Assembly (NCBI GenBank): GCA_044349205.1 | Contig: JBIKRJ010000103.1 | Location: 1-8,309 of the forward strand | Reading direction: 5' to 3' | From: UBA9547 sp044349205 | GTDB lineage: Bacteria; Bacteroidota; Bacteroidia; Cytophagales; UBA9547 | Length of the DNA: 8,309 nucleotides | In this document: positions 1 to 6,276 of the stretch, one piece after another | Layout of the letters: every line of letters begins with the position of its first letter | Position numbering within the stretch: the first letter of the stretch is position 1 | Translations under genes and position numbers: made by a program | Notes under the pieces: generated by a model | The model's database searches: none | Told to the model about the DNA's origin: nothing | The model's input: only the letters and a program-made list of their open reading frames with translations

Positions 1-707
1 TAATCGTTTGGCAGCACAATAATTTGCCCCATCTTAATGTTGTGATAGTCCTTGATATTTGGATTTTTTTCCATAATCATATGTTCGCTTAATCTTTCTT
101 TGGATGCTATGCTCAAAACGGTTTCACCCTTCTTTACAGTGTATTTGTAATAATTGAAATAGGGGTTCGAAAAACTAATCAAAAAACAAGGATTCCCATC
201 AAATACCACCACTCCCCGATTGGCCACAAGATTGCCCAATTGTTTTTGGTATTTGCTTGTCAAATGCTCCAAAATGTTCATCAAATGTCCAAATCCCGAC
301 TGGTAAATAGTATGATGCTGATTGTCGCGCATAATGTTACCCATCGGGTCTAAATGAACATTTATCCAGGGAAATCCATTTGTATTTACAATGGCTCTGT
401 TGTCGTTTTCGCCTTGTACATACAATACCTCCAGCCCTTTTTGAGGACTATTTTGTTTTAAATACACTTTGAAAGGCTTTAAATTCAGCTTCACAGCCGA
501 CTCTTGCGTGTGCATTTTATTGCCAATACGTTCAGTTTTTTTCATATTATAGGTCATAGCCGAAATTTCCTTGGTTTTGGAAAACATGGCATTGATAATT
601 TGAACGGGGTCATTGGCAAAAGGATAAAAAGCCATCAGCCCAAAAATGGATATAAAAAACAAAAAAATGACCATTAGCTTCCCCAATGCTTGTCTCCTGT
701 TCATCAT
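1..707 (-). CDS. DUF1571-type envelope protein with LysM domain (partial, C-terminus off window)
   Basis: I found this by translating the reverse complement: 235 codons stay open from the ATG at 707 to the window edge, so the stop codon lies outside or at the very edge. The first 30 residues are basic (MMNRR) followed by a hydrophobic stretch (about 11-29), which suggests a signal peptide or membrane anchor. Residues about 33-180 resemble the DUF1571 / outer-membrane lipoprotein-sorting fold: MTYNMKKTERI at 51-61, KPFKVYLKQ at 77-85, GLEVLYVQG at 91-99. Residues about 187-234 are a LysM domain (YTVKKGETVLSIA, later NPNIKDYHNIKMGQIIVLP), a module that binds peptidoglycan. It therefore probably acts in the periplasm against the cell wall; its substrate is unknown. 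Homologues as I remember them continue after the LysM domain with more DUF1571 sequence. A second ATG lies at 704, and neither start has an SD site. The gene follows the tRNA terminator, so it probably has its own promoter, which I cannot place. Confidence 0.85.
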   Translation of the reverse strand, partial: MMNRRQALGKLMVIFLFFISIFGLMAFYPFANDPVQIINAMFSKTKEISAMTYNMKKTERIGNKMHTQESAVKLNLKPFKVYLKQNSPQKGLEVLYVQGENDNRAIVNTNGFPWINVHLDPMGNIMRDNQHHTIYQSGFGHLMNILEHLTSKYQKQLGNLVANRGVVVFDGNPCFLISFSNPYFNYYKYTVKKGETVLSIASKERLSEHMIMEKNPNIKDYHNIKMGQIIVLPND

Positions 708-779
708 CCAATGTTTACTAAATCGAGCAGAATTTACGAAAAAAAGAATTTGTCTCAGTTAGATTGAAAAAGTAAAGTC

Positions 780-816
780 AAAAAAAAACCACCCTCAGTT
801 TTTCATGAGAGTGGTT
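780..816 (-). terminator. Rho-independent terminator of the tRNA unit
   Basis: On the minus strand AACCACTCTC (816-807) pairs with GAGGGTGGTT (796-787), giving a 10-bp stem with one G-U pair. The loop is 10 bases (806-797), and a run of seven T follows (786-780). It begins four bases after the end of tRNA-Pro, so it is well placed to end the Ser-Pro tRNA transcript before the LysM gene. Confidence 0.88.
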
Positions 817-819
817 AAG

Positions 820-894
820 TCGGGGTGGCAAGATTCGAACTTGCGACCTCCTGGTCCCAAACCAGGCGCGATGACCGGACTACGCTACACCCCG
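820..894 (-). tRNA. tRNA-Pro (anticodon TGG)
   Basis: The reverse complement folds as a cloverleaf. The acceptor arm is CGGGGTG/CACCCCG (894-888 and 827-821) with discriminator A at 820. The anticodon arm CCTGG-TTTGGGA-CCAGG puts TGG at 859-857, and the T arm is GCAAG-TTCGAAT-CTTGC. The anticodon reads proline CCN codons. No 3' CCA is encoded, because ACTT follows, so CCA must be added by nucleotidyltransferase. The gene is second in a unit with tRNA-Ser, 55 bases downstream of it, and a terminator follows immediately. Confidence 0.96.
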
Positions 895-949
895 ATATTT
901 TGTGTGTGGGTGTGTCCCAAACCTACACTACAAACTCAAACTTTATTTG

Positions 950-1038
950 CGGAGAGAGCGGGATTCGAACCCGCGACACAGAATAACCCGTGCGGCAGTT
1001 TAGCAAACTACTGGTTTCAGCCACTCACCCATCTCTCC
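950..1038 (-). tRNA. tRNA-Ser (anticodon GCT)
   Basis: The reverse complement has acceptor GGAGAGA/TCTCTCC (1038-1032 and 957-951) and discriminator G at 950, as expected for serine tRNAs. The anticodon arm is GTAGT-TTGCTAA-ACTGC with one U-G pair, giving anticodon GCT for AGC/AGU codons. A long variable arm follows (CAC...GTG pairing), and the T arm is GCGGG-TTCGAAT-CCCGC. The long variable arm and 89-base length fit a class II tRNA. CCA is not encoded (CAA follows the discriminator). It is the first gene of the minus-strand tRNA pair. Confidence 0.95.
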
Positions 1039-1128
1039 AAAAACAATTTCTAAGTTTAGGAATGCCAAAATACGCTCTAAAAACTTGTTTGTTTTAGATT
1101 TTTTCAGGCTTCTCCCGAAATGAGGGTG

Positions 1129-1160
1129 CAAATATAGAGTTTTGGATTGTCCCTACCAAC
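1129..1160 (-). promoter_or_regulatory. Probable Bacteroidota-type promoter of the tRNA-Ser/tRNA-Pro unit
   Basis: On the minus strand TTGG (1159-1156) is followed after 19 bases by TATATTTG (1136-1129). The latter is a perfect match to the TAnnTTTG -7 element known for Bacteroidota primary sigma factors, and TTGG stands where a -33 TTTG-like element belongs. Transcription would start near 1122, leaving a leader of roughly 85 bases before tRNA-Ser. The -33 element lies about 28 bases past the stop codon of the protease gene. This is a prediction from consensus. Confidence 0.6.
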
Positions 1161-1187
1161 AGCCTTTTTCAATTTACTTTAAAAAAC

Positions 1188-2099
1188 TCAACTTTCTGTT
1201 TTTCTTAAATGTACTCGCCTCAATACCAACAAATAAATACCAACTGAAACCAACAATGAAACGAAAGAAAGCAATATAGGCACTTGTTCCTCCGATTCAA
1301 TATCGAAACTGGTGTATCCTTTTGTTTTAAGGTAAATCATGACCAACATAAAACCATTGTTGACAAAGTGTGCCAGTACCGCTAGGTGAAACTGCCCAGT
1401 GAAATAGTACAAGTAGCCAAACATGGCCCCCAAAACCATGCGTGGTACAAAACCATAAAACTGCATGTGAATGGCGCTGAAAAAGAATGCTGAAACCCAA
1501 ATGGCCACGTGAAAAGACGCAAAAAGCTGCTGAAACTTATTTTGCAAATAGCCTCTAAACAAAAGTTCTTCGCCCAAAGCTGGCAAAAAAGCAATGACCA
1601 ACAATCCCATCAAAAGTTCTGCCTGCGTGTTCAGGTCGGTGAGCAATTCTGTTACTTTTTTCAAAAAATCCTCTTTTTCCTTCGCCCAAATTTCAAAATC
1701 TGACAAGTAAGACGGCAATTGAAGTGATTCGTTCCATTCTACCAAAAGAGAGGTAAAAGGCATGGAAAAAAGCGCCAAAGCCACCGTCAACAAAATAAGT
1801 ATGGTATCGAAGGCAAAATGACGATACAAAAAAGACCGCCAATCTTTTTCTTTCCATTTGATGTACAGAATAGGGGCAAGCACAAAAGCAAAAAAAGACG
1901 AAAAACCCTGCATAACAAGTAATTGAATCTTCATTTCAGGATGCTGAAATGGATTGTTCAACTTTTGCATCAGCATGTTAACATCGAAACCGTGCCAAGG
2001 CAAAAGGGTGACTACCGACAAGAACTGTGCCAAAAACAACCCTGCCAATACAAAACCTAAGAAAAAAAGGACATCCAATACAACCTGTTTCTTTTCCAT
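1188..2099 (-). CDS. CPBP (CAAX-type) family intramembrane metalloprotease
   Basis: This 303-residue membrane protein has hydrophobic stretches at about 7-30, 60-81, 97-119, 160-175, 196-212, 219-233, 238-257 and 274-294. The family motifs are all present: EELLFRG (E177, E178, R182), then H211 in FFSAIH, then HFVNN (H244, N247/N248). These residues form the glutamate/histidine catalytic centre of CPBP (ABI/Rce1-like) proteases, so it is probably active. The family cleaves proteins or peptides in the membrane; the substrate here is unknown, and prenyl-protein processing should not be assumed in a bacterium. A soluble segment (about 121-158, rich in E, K and D) lies between the third and fourth hydrophobic stretches. 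The ATG is 12 bases after the stop of the flavin reductase gene, so the two are probably co-transcribed. No terminator is evident after the stop; the tRNA promoter comes next. Confidence 0.92.
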   Translation of the reverse strand: MEKKQVVLDVLFFLGFVLAGLFLAQFLSVVTLLPWHGFDVNMLMQKLNNPFQHPEMKIQLLVMQGFSSFFAFVLAPILYIKWKEKDWRSFLYRHFAFDTILILLTVALALFSMPFTSLLVEWNESLQLPSYLSDFEIWAKEKEDFLKKVTELLTDLNTQAELLMGLLVIAFLPALGEELLFRGYLQNKFQQLFASFHVAIWVSAFFFSAIHMQFYGFVPRMVLGAMFGYLYYFTGQFHLAVLAHFVNNGFMLVMIYLKTKGYTSFDIESEEQVPILLSFVSLLVSVGIYLLVLRRVHLRKTES

Positions 2100-2111
2100 T
2101 CAAAATACTAA

Positions 2112-3149
2112 TTAATCGACACGAATTGTGACATTTGATGTAAGGGGATAGCCCACGCAAGTAAGCACATATCCTTGCGCTATCTCGTTTTTAGAAAGTG
2201 CGTCTGAACTGGAAAAATCGACTTTTCCATCTACACAAGTGCCAATACAGGCGGTACACACGCCATTGGTACAACTGTACGGAATCTTGATTCCATTTTC
2301 CAACGCGGCATCCAAAATGCTTTGTCCATATGAGATTTGAAACTCGTACTCTTGATTTTTGTAAATAATTTTCACCAAACTGTGTATTCCATTCGATTTT
2401 TCGACTGTCACATTTGAAGCAAAATCTTCCTTTTTAATCATGTCGGTAGGATAACCCATTTGCACCAAAGTCCTCTCTGCCATTTTCATAAAATCGTGTG
2501 GGCCACAAAGAAAAAACATGGTTTCTTGTTTTGGTTCTTGCGCACATTCTTGCACAATATCCACCAATAAATCTTCATTCAATCTGCCCTTGAAGCCCAA
2601 CCATCCACTTGAAGGCCTACTCAATACGTGCACAATATTCAACCTATCCGAATATTGCAACTCCAAATTTGCGAGTTTTTTGTTGAAAATAATGGATTGT
2701 TCGTCTCGATTGGCGTACACAAGATGCACCGTTGAATGGGGTTCTTTGAAAAGCAGGGTTTGCAAAATCGAAAACAAAGGCACAATGCCACTGCCCGCCC
2801 CTATCAAAAAATATTCTTTTCGGTTTTTCGAAGACATAGTTGGGAAGAATTGGCCACTTGGGTGCAAACATTCCAACACATCGCCTATGTTTATTTTTTC
2901 AGTAAAATAAATAGAAGCCAATCCTTGTTCAGCTCTTTTTACCGTGATTCCCAACATTTTGTCTTTAACAGGCACTGTGCATATTGAATAACAACGACGC
3001 ACTTCATTGCCCCCTATTTCAAGCAAAAAAGTTAAAAATTGACCTGGCTTGTAAAACACCGTTTGCCCCGCTGTGTTTTCAAAATAAAAGGTACAGGACT
3101 GGGACGTTTCCCATACTTTTTCTACCACTTTCAATTTCAAATTATCCAT
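2112..3149 (-). CDS. PaaE-like flavin/2Fe-2S oxidoreductase (ferredoxin-NAD(P)H reductase family)
   Basis: Three modules appear in order over 345 residues. Residues about 1-105 form an FAD-binding barrel (RRCYS, 51-55). Residues about 112-235 form an NAD(P)H-binding domain (GAGSG at 117-121, VYANRDEQSIIF at 144-155, CGPH at 215-218). Residues about 257-345 are a plant-type ferredoxin domain with cluster ligands C293, C298, C301 and C331 (CTNGVCTAC plus LTC). The order matches PaaE, the reductase of phenylacetyl-CoA epoxidase, and related oxygenase reductases: electrons pass from NAD(P)H through FAD to the 2Fe-2S cluster and on to a partner. No paaABC or other oxygenase gene lies in the window, so the partner is unknown and a paaE symbol is not justified. 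The neighbouring CPBP protease gene is 12 bases downstream. The gene diverges from the sigma-factor unit across 185 bases. Confidence 0.9.
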   Translation of the reverse strand: MDNLKLKVVEKVWETSQSCTFYFENTAGQTVFYKPGQFLTFLLEIGGNEVRRCYSICTVPVKDKMLGITVKRAEQGLASIYFTEKINIGDVLECLHPSGQFFPTMSSKNRKEYFLIGAGSGIVPLFSILQTLLFKEPHSTVHLVYANRDEQSIIFNKKLANLELQYSDRLNIVHVLSRPSSGWLGFKGRLNEDLLVDIVQECAQEPKQETMFFLCGPHDFMKMAERTLVQMGYPTDMIKKEDFASNVTVEKSNGIHSLVKIIYKNQEYEFQISYGQSILDAALENGIKIPYSCTNGVCTACIGTCVDGKVDFSSSDALSKNEIAQGYVLTCVGYPLTSNVTIRVD

Positions 3150-3334
3150 AAAAACAACTTAATGTGTATCCAAAATAAATTTCGCTTTTCATTTTCAACC
3201 CAAGTTCAAATCACCATTTTGCAAGTATAATGTTTAGTAACTATACAAAATGAGTGCTTTTCGGCGAAAAATATTGGTTGCTGGGTTTACCCTTTCGCAA
3301 ATAAGTACAATATTTACCTTAAATTGATATTCCA
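3150..3334. promoter_or_regulatory. Divergent intergenic region between the reductase and sigma-factor genes
   Basis: This AT-rich stretch must hold the starts of both divergent transcripts. On the minus strand TATACTTG (3229-3222) is one base off the TAnnTTTG -7 element, but a TTTG lies only 16 bases upstream, so the -33 match is poor. On the plus strand the best candidate for the sigma gene is TACCTTAA (about 3315-3322) with TTTC 18 bases before it, which is weak and almost on the start codon. No convincing housekeeping promoter is visible before the sigma gene, which would fit control by an alternative sigma factor (inference). Confidence 0.4.
3258..3270. promoter_or_regulatory. Perfect 13-base palindrome, possible operator
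   Basis: TTTTCG (3258-3263) and CGAAAA (3265-3270) are perfect inverted repeats around a single G. The site lies between the divergent reductase and sigma-factor starts, about 65 bases before the sigma start and just upstream of the candidate reductase -7 element. Its symmetry and place fit a repressor or activator site, but no regulator is known and a chance occurrence in AT-rich DNA is possible. Confidence 0.3.
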
Positions 3335-3922
3335 TTGGAATCTACAGCCACACATACCGAACTAGAGAAAAACGAAAAGTTTGTAAAGGAATTCATGCCT
3401 TACTTGAAATCGCTTTACAACTTCGCATTCAGGCTCACGCTCGACGAGGACGATGCCAACGACTTGGTGCAAGATGCCTATCTGAAAGCCTTCCGGTTTT
3501 ACAACACTTTTGAAGAGGGAACAAATTCAAAAGCATGGTTGTTCAGAATTTTAAAGAACAGCTTCATAAACGAATACCGACGCAAAGCCAAACTGCCCGG
3601 CAAAGTTGATTACCAAGATGTTGAAGCGTACTACAATTCAGAAGATGTTGACGAACAAATAACGCCCGATTTGCGCGTAGAATCGGTGCAAGACATGATT
3701 GGCGACGAGATTACAAGGGCGCTAAACGCTATCGATGCCGATTTCAGACTGGCCATCATCCTTTGCGACATCGAAGGATTTACCTACGAAGAAATGGCCA
3801 AAATTTTGGACATTCCCATAGGTACCGTAAGGTCAAGATTGCACAGAGCCCGGCAAATGCTCAAAGAAAAACTAGCCGATTATGCCAAAGGATTGGGCTA
3901 CAAAGTAGACAACGAAGAATAG
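3335..3922 (+). CDS. ECF (RpoE/SigW-like) RNA polymerase sigma factor
   Basis: This is a 195-residue group 4 sigma factor. Region 2 spans about 21-88, with DEDDANDLVQDAYLKAFR (38-54) and the DNA-melting/-10 recognition part around KAWLFRILKNSFINEYRRK. Region 4 spans about 124-178, with the helix-turn-helix YEEMAKILDIPIGTVRSRLH (151-170). The linker VDYQDVEAYYN is, as I recall, typical of a widely conserved Bacteroidota subgroup. It directs RNA polymerase to a special promoter set. Start choice: an in-frame TAA ends at 3322, no ATG occurs before codon 21, and homologues have sequence like EFVKEFMP at the start, so TTG at 3335 is the best start; ATT at 3323 or 3329 is possible. The small anti-sigma-like gene follows after 30 bases in the same frame, and gmk follows that. 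Confidence 0.93.
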   Translation: MESTATHTELEKNEKFVKEFMPYLKSLYNFAFRLTLDEDDANDLVQDAYLKAFRFYNTFEEGTNSKAWLFRILKNSFINEYRRKAKLPGKVDYQDVEAYYNSEDVDEQITPDLRVESVQDMIGDEITRALNAIDADFRLAIILCDIEGFTYEEMAKILDIPIGTVRSRLHRARQMLKEKLADYAKGLGYKVDNEE

Positions 3923-3952
3923 AAATTATGGAAATATATAATTTTACGCAGT

Positions 3953-4243
3953 ATGTTTAATTTTATTGGAAAGTGGTTTGCATACCCAAAAAAACGCGAC
4001 CACGAAGAAAGAAAAAGGTTTTTGGAAGCGGTTAACTTAATGCTAGACGGCGAAGCCACTCCCGAGCAACAAAAAATGGTGATGGACAAAATACGACGTT
4101 GCCAGTTTTCCAATAGCAAATATGAATTGGAAAAATGCATCCGAGAAAAACTCAAATCGTTGTATTGCTGCCACGACACGCCCCCTCAATTGAGCCAAGC
4201 CATTCTTCAAAAAATCTCGACACAAAACAGCTCCCAAATCTAA
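3953..4243 (+). CDS. Small anti-sigma-factor-like protein with degenerate zinc motif
   Basis: This 96-residue, highly charged, soluble protein has no membrane segment. The part RFLEAVNLMLDGEATPEQQ (22-40) followed by a helix and PPQLSQAILQKIS (77-89) matches the layout of small cytosolic zinc-binding (zf-HC2/ZAS) anti-sigma factors that sit next to this sigma subgroup: a helix, an LDGEAT-like turn, HxxxCxxC, then a helix. Here the HxxxCxxC positions read K46, C50 and S53, so only one ligand remains. C62 and the C72-C73-H74 group could offer other ligands. Its place 30 bases after the sigma gene supports a partner role, either as anti-sigma or as a structural remnant. The ATG is preceded by a ten-codon ORF (3928-3960) that overlaps it. 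Function is inferred mainly from position and pattern. Confidence 0.72.
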   Translation: MFNFIGKWFAYPKKRDHEERKRFLEAVNLMLDGEATPEQQKMVMDKIRRCQFSNSKYELEKCIREKLKSLYCCHDTPPQLSQAILQKISTQNSSQI

Positions 4244-4267
4244 TTCTGCACTCCTCAACAATTTCCA

Positions 4268-4837
4268 ATGTCGGGTAAGCTTCTCATTTTTTCTGCCCCT
4301 TCAGGCTCGGGCAAAACAACTTTAGTCAAACACCTAATTCAACAAATTCCCACTTTGGGATTTTCTATTTCGGCCACTACGCGCAAACCCCGCGGTGAAA
4401 AAGAGATTGACGGCAAAGATTATTATTTCTTTTCGCAAGAAACTTTTGAAGCCAAAATCGCAAACCACGAATTTGCCGAATGGGAAGAAGTGTACAAAGG
4501 CACATATTACGGCACATTAAAATCGGAGATAGAACGCTTGTGGGCTGAAGGGAAAGATGTGATTTTTGATGTAGACGTCATAGGCGGATTGAACCTAAAA
4601 AAAATTTATGGCGAAAAAGCTTTGGCGGTATATGTAGACATCCCCGATTTTGAGGACTTGGAAGCAAGACTGCGTCGCCGCGCCACCGAATCGGAAGAAA
4701 AAATACAGCAAAGACTGGAGAAAGCGCGCTATGAACGCGAATATCGAAGCCAATTTGACACCATACTTATGAACGCCAATTTGGAAATAGCCCTAAAAGA
4801 CACCCTCGAATTGGCAACTAACTTTTTGAAGAAATAA
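4268..4837 (+). CDS. gmk: Guanylate kinase
   Basis: This 189-residue P-loop enzyme phosphorylates GMP (and dGMP) to GDP with ATP in the cytoplasm, an essential step of purine nucleotide recycling. The P-loop is APSGSGKTT (10-18). The GMP-binding part has SISATTRKPRGE (33-44) and DGKDYYF (48-54), then E72 in EWEEVYKGTYYGT. DVDVIGG (101-107) is the Walker B-like strand, and the lid is arginine-rich (RLRRRATESEEKIQQRLEK, 134-152). The length is normal for bacterial Gmk. The usual PPS after the beta strand is replaced by DIPDFEDL and the C-terminal part is somewhat divergent, but all key residues appear present. The ATG is 24 bases after the anti-sigma-like stop with no terminator between, so it is probably co-transcribed with the sigma pair. 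It converges on the decarboxylase gene with 6 bases between the stops. Confidence 0.97.
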   Translation: MSGKLLIFSAPSGSGKTTLVKHLIQQIPTLGFSISATTRKPRGEKEIDGKDYYFFSQETFEAKIANHEFAEWEEVYKGTYYGTLKSEIERLWAEGKDVIFDVDVIGGLNLKKIYGEKALAVYVDIPDFEDLEARLRRRATESEEKIQQRLEKARYEREYRSQFDTILMNANLEIALKDTLELATNFLKK

Positions 4838-4843
4838 ACGGCC

Positions 4844-6253
4844 TTACTTGGTATAACCCAAGGTTTTGAGCATTCCGTCGCTATCTTGCTCTTTGGCAAA
4901 AAGTCGAGTCACCACTTCCCCATCTTCGTCACGGTCTATCAGCACATGCTTAGGCGCCGGTATCAAACAATGCTGAATGCCTCCATAACCGCCCAGCGAT
5001 TCCTGATATGCCCCTGTGTGAAAAAACCCGATATATTGCTTCTTGGGATCTTTCTCGTCCAAAACGGGCAAGTAAATATCGGCCGAATGTTCATCGGTGT
5101 AATAATAATCCTGGCTGTCGCAAGTAAGACCGCCCAAATGTACTTTTTTATATTTCTTGTCCCAGTGGTTTACCGCCAACAATATAAATTTCTGATTGAT
5201 ACCCCACATATCGGGCAAGTTGGTGATAAACGAACCATCTATCATGTACCACACTTCTTTGTCGTTTTGTAATTTTTGGTCGAGCAGGGAATACAACACG
5301 GCGCCGCTCTCCCCTACCGTATATGAGCCAAATTCAGAGAAAATGTTGGGCTCGGGCACTCCGTTTTCGGTACAAACTTCTTTTACTGTCTCAATTACTT
5401 GTTCAATCATAAACTGGTAATTATACTTGAATTCGAGACTAGTTTTGATAGGCAATCCTCCTCCTATGTCGATAGAATCTATGGTAGGACATACTTTTCT
5501 AAGCTCGCAATAGGTATTTAGAAAATCGGTGAGTTCGCCCCAATAGTATGCCGTGTCTTTTATGCCAGTGTTGATAAAAAAATGGAGCATTTTCAAAGAA
5601 AACTTCGGGTTGTGCTCTATTTTTTCCTTGTATAAACGAATGATGTCATTTTGGCGAACTCCCAGCCGCGAAGTGTAAAACTCAAATTTGGGTTCCTCGT
5701 CTGAAGCAAAACGAATGCCGACATTGCAATTTTTATTCATCAATTTGTCGTACTCGTCTATTTCTTTGATGTTGTCTAAAATGGGGATTATATTTTCGAA
5801 GCCGTCGTTTACCAACTCGCTTACATACTTGGTGTAAAGTTCGCGTTTGTAGCCGTTGCACAACACATAGGTTTTCTTATCAATAAGTTTTTGCTTGTAC
5901 AAGTTGCGCACTATCTGAATATCGAAGGCAGAAGAAGTTTCGATGTGGACATCGTTTTTTAGCGCTTCTTTCAGCACAAATTCAAAATGCGAGGCCTTGG
6001 TGCAATAACAATACGTGTAGTCGCCACGGTAATTTGATTTTTGCATAGCATTTCGAAAATACCTTTTGGCGTCTTGAATGTTGTGCGAGATTTTAGGCAA
6101 ATAAGACAGCTTCAACGGAGTTCCATATTCTTTGATGATTTTCATCAAAGGTACCCCGTGGAAAAATAGTTCGTTGTTTATGACAGTAAATTCTTCCGTA
6201 GGGAAGTAAAACGATTGTTCTATCAAATCGACGTATCTGTCTCTTCTTGCCAT
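4844..6253 (-). CDS. speA: Arginine decarboxylase, short fold-III PLP enzyme
   Basis: This 469-residue protein belongs to the Orn/DAP/Arg decarboxylase family 2 (alanine-racemase-like barrel plus C-terminal beta domain). It matches the roughly 460-residue arginine decarboxylases of Bacteroidota better than the roughly 630-660-residue E. coli SpeA. The PLP lysine is K86 in YCYCTKASHFEF. Next come H224 in HFFINTG, the phosphate-binding GGG (264-266), E307 in SEFGSYTVG, C378-D379 in LTCDSQDYY (the substrate-side Cys/Asp) and Y416 in FHTGAYQ. The product would be agmatine, leading to putrescine and other polyamines; no agmatinase or agmatine deiminase gene is in the window. A diaminopimelate or other basic amino acid substrate cannot be excluded from sequence alone. 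A consensus-like promoter lies upstream and the gene is probably monocistronic. It ends convergently 6 bases from gmk. Confidence 0.88.
   Translation of the reverse strand: MARRDRYVDLIEQSFYFPTEEFTVINNELFFHGVPLMKIIKEYGTPLKLSYLPKISHNIQDAKRYFRNAMQKSNYRGDYTYCYCTKASHFEFVLKEALKNDVHIETSSAFDIQIVRNLYKQKLIDKKTYVLCNGYKRELYTKYVSELVNDGFENIIPILDNIKEIDEYDKLMNKNCNVGIRFASDEEPKFEFYTSRLGVRQNDIIRLYKEKIEHNPKFSLKMLHFFINTGIKDTAYYWGELTDFLNTYCELRKVCPTIDSIDIGGGLPIKTSLEFKYNYQFMIEQVIETVKEVCTENGVPEPNIFSEFGSYTVGESGAVLYSLLDQKLQNDKEVWYMIDGSFITNLPDMWGINQKFILLAVNHWDKKYKKVHLGGLTCDSQDYYYTDEHSADIYLPVLDEKDPKKQYIGFFHTGAYQESLGGYGGIQHCLIPAPKHVLIDRDEDGEVVTRLFAKEQDSDGMLKTLGYTK
4847..4862 (+). terminator. Weak hairpin after gmk, possible terminator
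   Basis: CTTGG (4847-4851) and CCAAG (4858-4862) form a 5-bp stem with a six-base loop, followed by GTTTTG. It starts 9 bases after the gmk stop and lies within the last codons of the convergent decarboxylase gene. The stem is short and the T-run is poor, so this is a weak candidate; it is simply the only hairpin I see at the convergent junction. Confidence 0.22.
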
Positions 6254-6276
6254 TTCTTGGATTTAGTAAAGGGCTG

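Noticed and set aside
914..923. Ten-base copy of gtcccaaacc from the tRNA-Pro anticodon arm between the two tRNAs, next to a TG-rich run
   Set aside because: Too short, with no acceptor or T-arm remnants, so a tRNA fragment or attachment site is not supported.
820..1038. tRNA genes as an integration site for a mobile element
   Set aside because: No integrase gene, no repeated tRNA 3' end and no atypical neighbouring genes are present.
805..1053. Plus-strand 82-codon ORF containing GWQDSNLRPPGPKPG and ERAGFEPATQ
   Set aside because: It is the antisense translation of the two tRNA genes; such peptide strings are a well-known false product of tRNA loci.
2518..2910. 130-codon plus-strand ORF opposite the reductase gene
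   Set aside because: The minus-strand frame encodes a complete conserved oxidoreductase; this frame shows no recognisable motif and is a shadow.
4886..5272. 128-codon plus-strand ORF opposite the decarboxylase gene
   Set aside because: A shadow frame of a conserved enzyme, with no family resemblance of its own.
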